From Rhizobium etli_C (GTDB lineage: Bacteria > Pseudomonadota > Alphaproteobacteria > Rhizobiales > Rhizobiaceae), in NCBI RefSeq assembly GCF_014198605.1, contig NZ_JACIHU010000005.1: a stretch of DNA of 64,000 nucleotides; one strand, 5' to 3'. This document shows, one piece after another, positions 61,580-64,000 of the stretch. The first letter of the stretch is position 1, and every line of letters starts with the position of its first letter. The notes beneath the pieces were generated by a model that ran no database searches, was not told where the DNA came from, and saw only the letters and a list, made by a program, of their open reading frames with translations. The position numbers and the translations under genes are program-made.

Positions 61580-63826
61580 ATGCGTTCCGTCGTTTCCTTC
61601 AACGAAGGCTGGAGCTTCCACGAGGGCTTCGGACAGCGCCTGCTCGAAAGCTTCGACGCCGCCAAGTCGGTCAGCCTGCCCCATACCGCCGTCGAATTGC
61701 CGTTCAACTATTTCGACGAGAAAAGCTATCAGCGTGCCTTCACCTATCAGAAAGTGCTGCGCTGGCTGCCCGAATTCGAGGACCGCGAGGTTTCGCTCGT
61801 TTTCGACGCCGCCATGGCCGACAGCGTCGTCTATCTGAACGGCGAAGAAATCATCGCTCATAAGGACGGCTATACCCCCTTCGAGGCCCGTTTCACCGGC
61901 AAGCTCATCAAGGGCGAGAACCTCGTGACCGTCAAGATCGACGGCAGCGAAAACCCTGAGATCCCGCCCTTCGGCGGCCGCATCGATTATCTCACCTATG
62001 CCGGCATCTACCGCGACGTCTGGCTGAAGGTCACCGACCCGGTGTCGATCCGCAATCTCAAGATCGAAACCGCGGACGTTCTCGCTCCGGAGAAATCGGC
62101 AACCATCCGCGTCGATATCGCCAATCCCGAGGGCCGCAGCTTCTTGGCGACCGTCACCGCCACGCTGAAGCAGCCAGACGGCGCGGTGATCGCCACCGCA
62201 GCAACCGAGACGATCGGCGACCGCACCAGGCTTTCCTTCGGCGGCCTCACCGGCATTACCCTCTGGGACATCACCGATCCCACGCTCTACGAGGTCACCG
62301 TCGAACTCAGGACCGAGCACGGCTCCGACCGTGTCTCCACCCGCTTCGGCTTCCGCACCGCCGAATTCACGCCGGAAGGTTTCCTCTTGAACGGCAAGCC
62401 GCTCAAGCTGCGCGGCCTCAACCGCCACCAGTCCTTCCCCTATGTCGGTTATGCCGCCGGCCGGTCCGCCCAGGAGCGCGACGCCGACATCATGAAGAGC
62501 GTGCTGAAGTGCAATATCGTCCGCACCTCGCACTATCCGCAGTCGAAATGGTTCCTCGACCGCTGCGATGCGATCGGCCTGCTGGTCTTCGAGGAGATCC
62601 CCGGCTGGCAGCATATCGGCGATGCCGACTGGCAGCAGGAATCGATCGAAAACGTCCGCCGCATGATCGAGCGCGACTGGAACCATCCCTCGATCATCAT
62701 CTGGGGCGTGCGCATCAACGAGTCCCAGGATAATCACGATTTTTACGCCGAGACCAATCGCCTCGCCCGCGAGCTCGACAGCACCCGCCAGACCGGCGGC
62801 GTGCGTTATATCACCGAGAGCGAGCTGCTCGAGGACGTCTATACGATGAACGACTTCATCCTCGGCAACGATGAACTGCCGGGCGCCAACCGCCCGCGCA
62901 CCGCATTGCGCGGCCAAGAGGAAAATACCGGGCTGTCGAAAAAAGTGCCGTATCTCATCACCGAGTTCAACGGCCACATGCATCCGACGAAGATCTATGA
63001 CCAGGAGCAGCGCCAGGCCGAGCATGTGCGCCGTCACCTGGAGGTGCTGAATGCCGCCTATGGCGACCCCGATATCTCGGGCGCGATCGGCTGGTGCATG
63101 TTCGATTACAACACCCACAAGGATTTCGGCTCGGGCGACCGCATCTGCTATCACGGCGTTATGGACATGTTCCGCGAGCCGAAATTCGCCGCCTATGCCT
63201 ATATCAGCCAGTGCGACCCGTCCGATGAGATCGTCATGAAGCCGGTGACCTTCTGGGCGCGCGGCGAGCGCAATATCGGCGGCGTGCTGCCGCTGATCAT
63301 CCTGACCAATTGCGACGAGGTGGAACTGCAATATGGCGGGCTCAGCAAGCGCATCGGCCCGGACCGCGAGAATTATCCGCATCTGCCGCATCCGCCCGTC
63401 GTGCTCGATCATCGCCACTTCACCGCCGATGAACTCGGCACCTGGGGTCTCGAATGGATCGACGGCACCTTGACCGGTTATATCGGCGGCGAGCCGGTGG
63501 CGAGCCTGACGTTTGCCGCCGATCCTCTGCCGACGGCGTTGGAAATCGTCGCCGACAGCCACACGCTGAAAGCCCGGGAACGCGACAGCACCCGCGTCAT
63601 CATTCGCGCCCTCGACCAATGCGGCCAGCGCCTGCCCTTCATGAACGACAGCATTGCGCTGAAGGTGCATGGACCCGGAAAAATCGTCGGCCCGGCCAAT
63701 GTGCCGCTGCAGGGCGGCAACGCCGGCTTCTGGCTGGAGGCGACGGGTCTGGTCGGCGAGATCACCGTCGAAGCGGTCTCCTCGCGTTTCGCGCCGGTGA
63801 CCCTCACTGTGACTGCCGCCGCCTGA
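61580..63826 (+). CDS. GH2 beta-galactosidase, cytoplasmic
   Basis: 748 residues. N-terminal sugar-binding jelly roll (residues 1-150), Ig-like domain (155-260), TIM barrel (265-560) with acid/base E381 in WGVRINES and nucleophile E462 in LITEFNGH, then two C-terminal beta domains. There is no signal peptide. Substrate could be lactose, galactosides or other plant glycosides; GH2 also includes glucuronidases and mannosidases. ATG 61580 follows GGGAGAG. Probably served by the ABC importer whose ATPase gene begins beyond the window end. Confidence 0.87.
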   Translation: MRSVVSFNEGWSFHEGFGQRLLESFDAAKSVSLPHTAVELPFNYFDEKSYQRAFTYQKVLRWLPEFEDREVSLVFDAAMADSVVYLNGEEIIAHKDGYTPFEARFTGKLIKGENLVTVKIDGSENPEIPPFGGRIDYLTYAGIYRDVWLKVTDPVSIRNLKIETADVLAPEKSATIRVDIANPEGRSFLATVTATLKQPDGAVIATAATETIGDRTRLSFGGLTGITLWDITDPTLYEVTVELRTEHGSDRVSTRFGFRTAEFTPEGFLLNGKPLKLRGLNRHQSFPYVGYAAGRSAQERDADIMKSVLKCNIVRTSHYPQSKWFLDRCDAIGLLVFEEIPGWQHIGDADWQQESIENVRRMIERDWNHPSIIIWGVRINESQDNHDFYAETNRLARELDSTRQTGGVRYITESELLEDVYTMNDFILGNDELPGANRPRTALRGQEENTGLSKKVPYLITEFNGHMHPTKIYDQEQRQAEHVRRHLEVLNAAYGDPDISGAIGWCMFDYNTHKDFGSGDRICYHGVMDMFREPKFAAYAYISQCDPSDEIVMKPVTFWARGERNIGGVLPLIILTNCDEVELQYGGLSKRIGPDRENYPHLPHPPVVLDHRHFTADELGTWGLEWIDGTLTGYIGGEPVASLTFAADPLPTALEIVADSHTLKARERDSTRVIIRALDQCGQRLPFMNDSIALKVHGPGKIVGPANVPLQGGNAGFWLEATGLVGEITVEAVSSRFAPVTLTVTAAA

Positions 63827-63832
63827 CGGCCA

Positions 63833-64000
63833 TCACCCGATCCGCATCTGGCTGTCTGGATCGAAGAACACGGCCTTGTCGAGATTGAAGGCCAGGCGGG
63901 TGTTTTGTCCCGGGGCGATGCCGGCATCGGCGCGCAGGCGGGCGACGACGGATTTGCCGCCGAGCTTGGTGACGGCGAAGGTGTCGGAGCCGGCCGGTTC
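63833..64000 (-). CDS. MalK-type ABC transporter ATPase, C-terminal end only
   Basis: The last 55 residues: a TOBE domain with LGGKSVVARLRADAGIAPGQ and NLDKAVFFDPDSQMRIG. It matches the C-terminus of sugar-importer ATPases such as UgpC or LacK. The gene enters from the window edge and is convergent with the GH2 gene 6 bp away. Agrobacterium lac operons join a LacK ATPase with beta-galactosidase, so a galactoside importer is plausible. Confidence 0.8.
   Translation of the reverse strand, partial: EPAGSDTFAVTKLGGKSVVARLRADAGIAPGQNTRLAFNLDKAVFFDPDSQMRIG

Noticed and set aside
1..64000. tRNA, rRNA, CRISPR array, insertion sequence or phage genes
   Set aside because: I saw no tRNA-like cloverleaf, no regularly spaced direct repeats, and no transposase, integrase or phage structural proteins.

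Overview
The window reads as GC-rich alphaproteobacterial DNA, most likely a Rhizobium of the R. leguminosarum/R. etli group. This is inferred from gene content (smo/mtlK polyol genes, ExoD, an EmrAB pump with a divergent TetR, gltX next to lysS, LacI/SorC/RpiR sugar regulators) and from mosaic palindromic repeats of the rhizobial intergenic type at 6664, 10907 and 61383. Nothing points to a phage, an insertion sequence, a CRISPR array, a tRNA or an rRNA. Nearly every gene serves uptake, catabolism or efflux of small molecules, each set beside its own regulator.

Layout. 1-1.9 kb: 5' part of xylB and a LacI regulator. 2.0-5.7 kb: emrAB-type pump with a divergent TetR gene and two operator-like palindromes. 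5.8-11.8 kb: Rob-like AraC regulator, TerC membrane protein behind a strongly structured leader, gltX, lysS and an unknown anchored protein. 12-18.6 kb: LysR regulator, polyamine-type ABC transporter and an aminobutyraldehyde-type dehydrogenase. 18.8-21.3 kb: small membrane protein, DoxX, a frameshifted DUF1345 gene, transaldolase. 21.7-27.9 kb: SorC regulator, Ada-like methyltransferase, DUF2244, nth, TetR plus glyoxalase-fold pair, EI24 protein, RpiR regulator.

28-37.1 kb: polyol operon smoC-smoEFGK-mtlK-HAD-FGGY kinase, without smoS. 37.3-41 kb: ExoD, a ROK kinase and a cytoplasmic GH20 hexosaminidase. 41.2-46.2 kb: TetR-membrane fusion-RND pump with a strong palindrome upstream. 46.4 kb: OsmC. 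47-54.4 kb: an apparent D-galactose (De Ley-Doudoroff) locus: AraFGH-like importer whose ATPase gene is frameshifted, mutarotase, SDR dehydrogenase, divergent GntR regulator and dgoD. 54.4-57 kb: DoxX, SDR, class III adenylate cyclase. 57-64 kb: LacI regulator divergent from a Fe/2OG dioxygenase, then SDR, SMP-30 lactonase-type protein and GH2 beta-galactosidase, and the end of a MalK-type ATPase. This set has no pathway I recognise.

Most notable are the terC leader (three-way-junction fold whose closing helix contains the Shine-Dalgarno), the inverted repeats that pair naturally with adjacent regulators (emrR, rndR, smoC, dgoR, xylB-LacI, VOC-TetR), two reading-frame breaks in otherwise well conserved genes, and the uncharacterised 57-64 kb glycoside/dioxygenase cluster.
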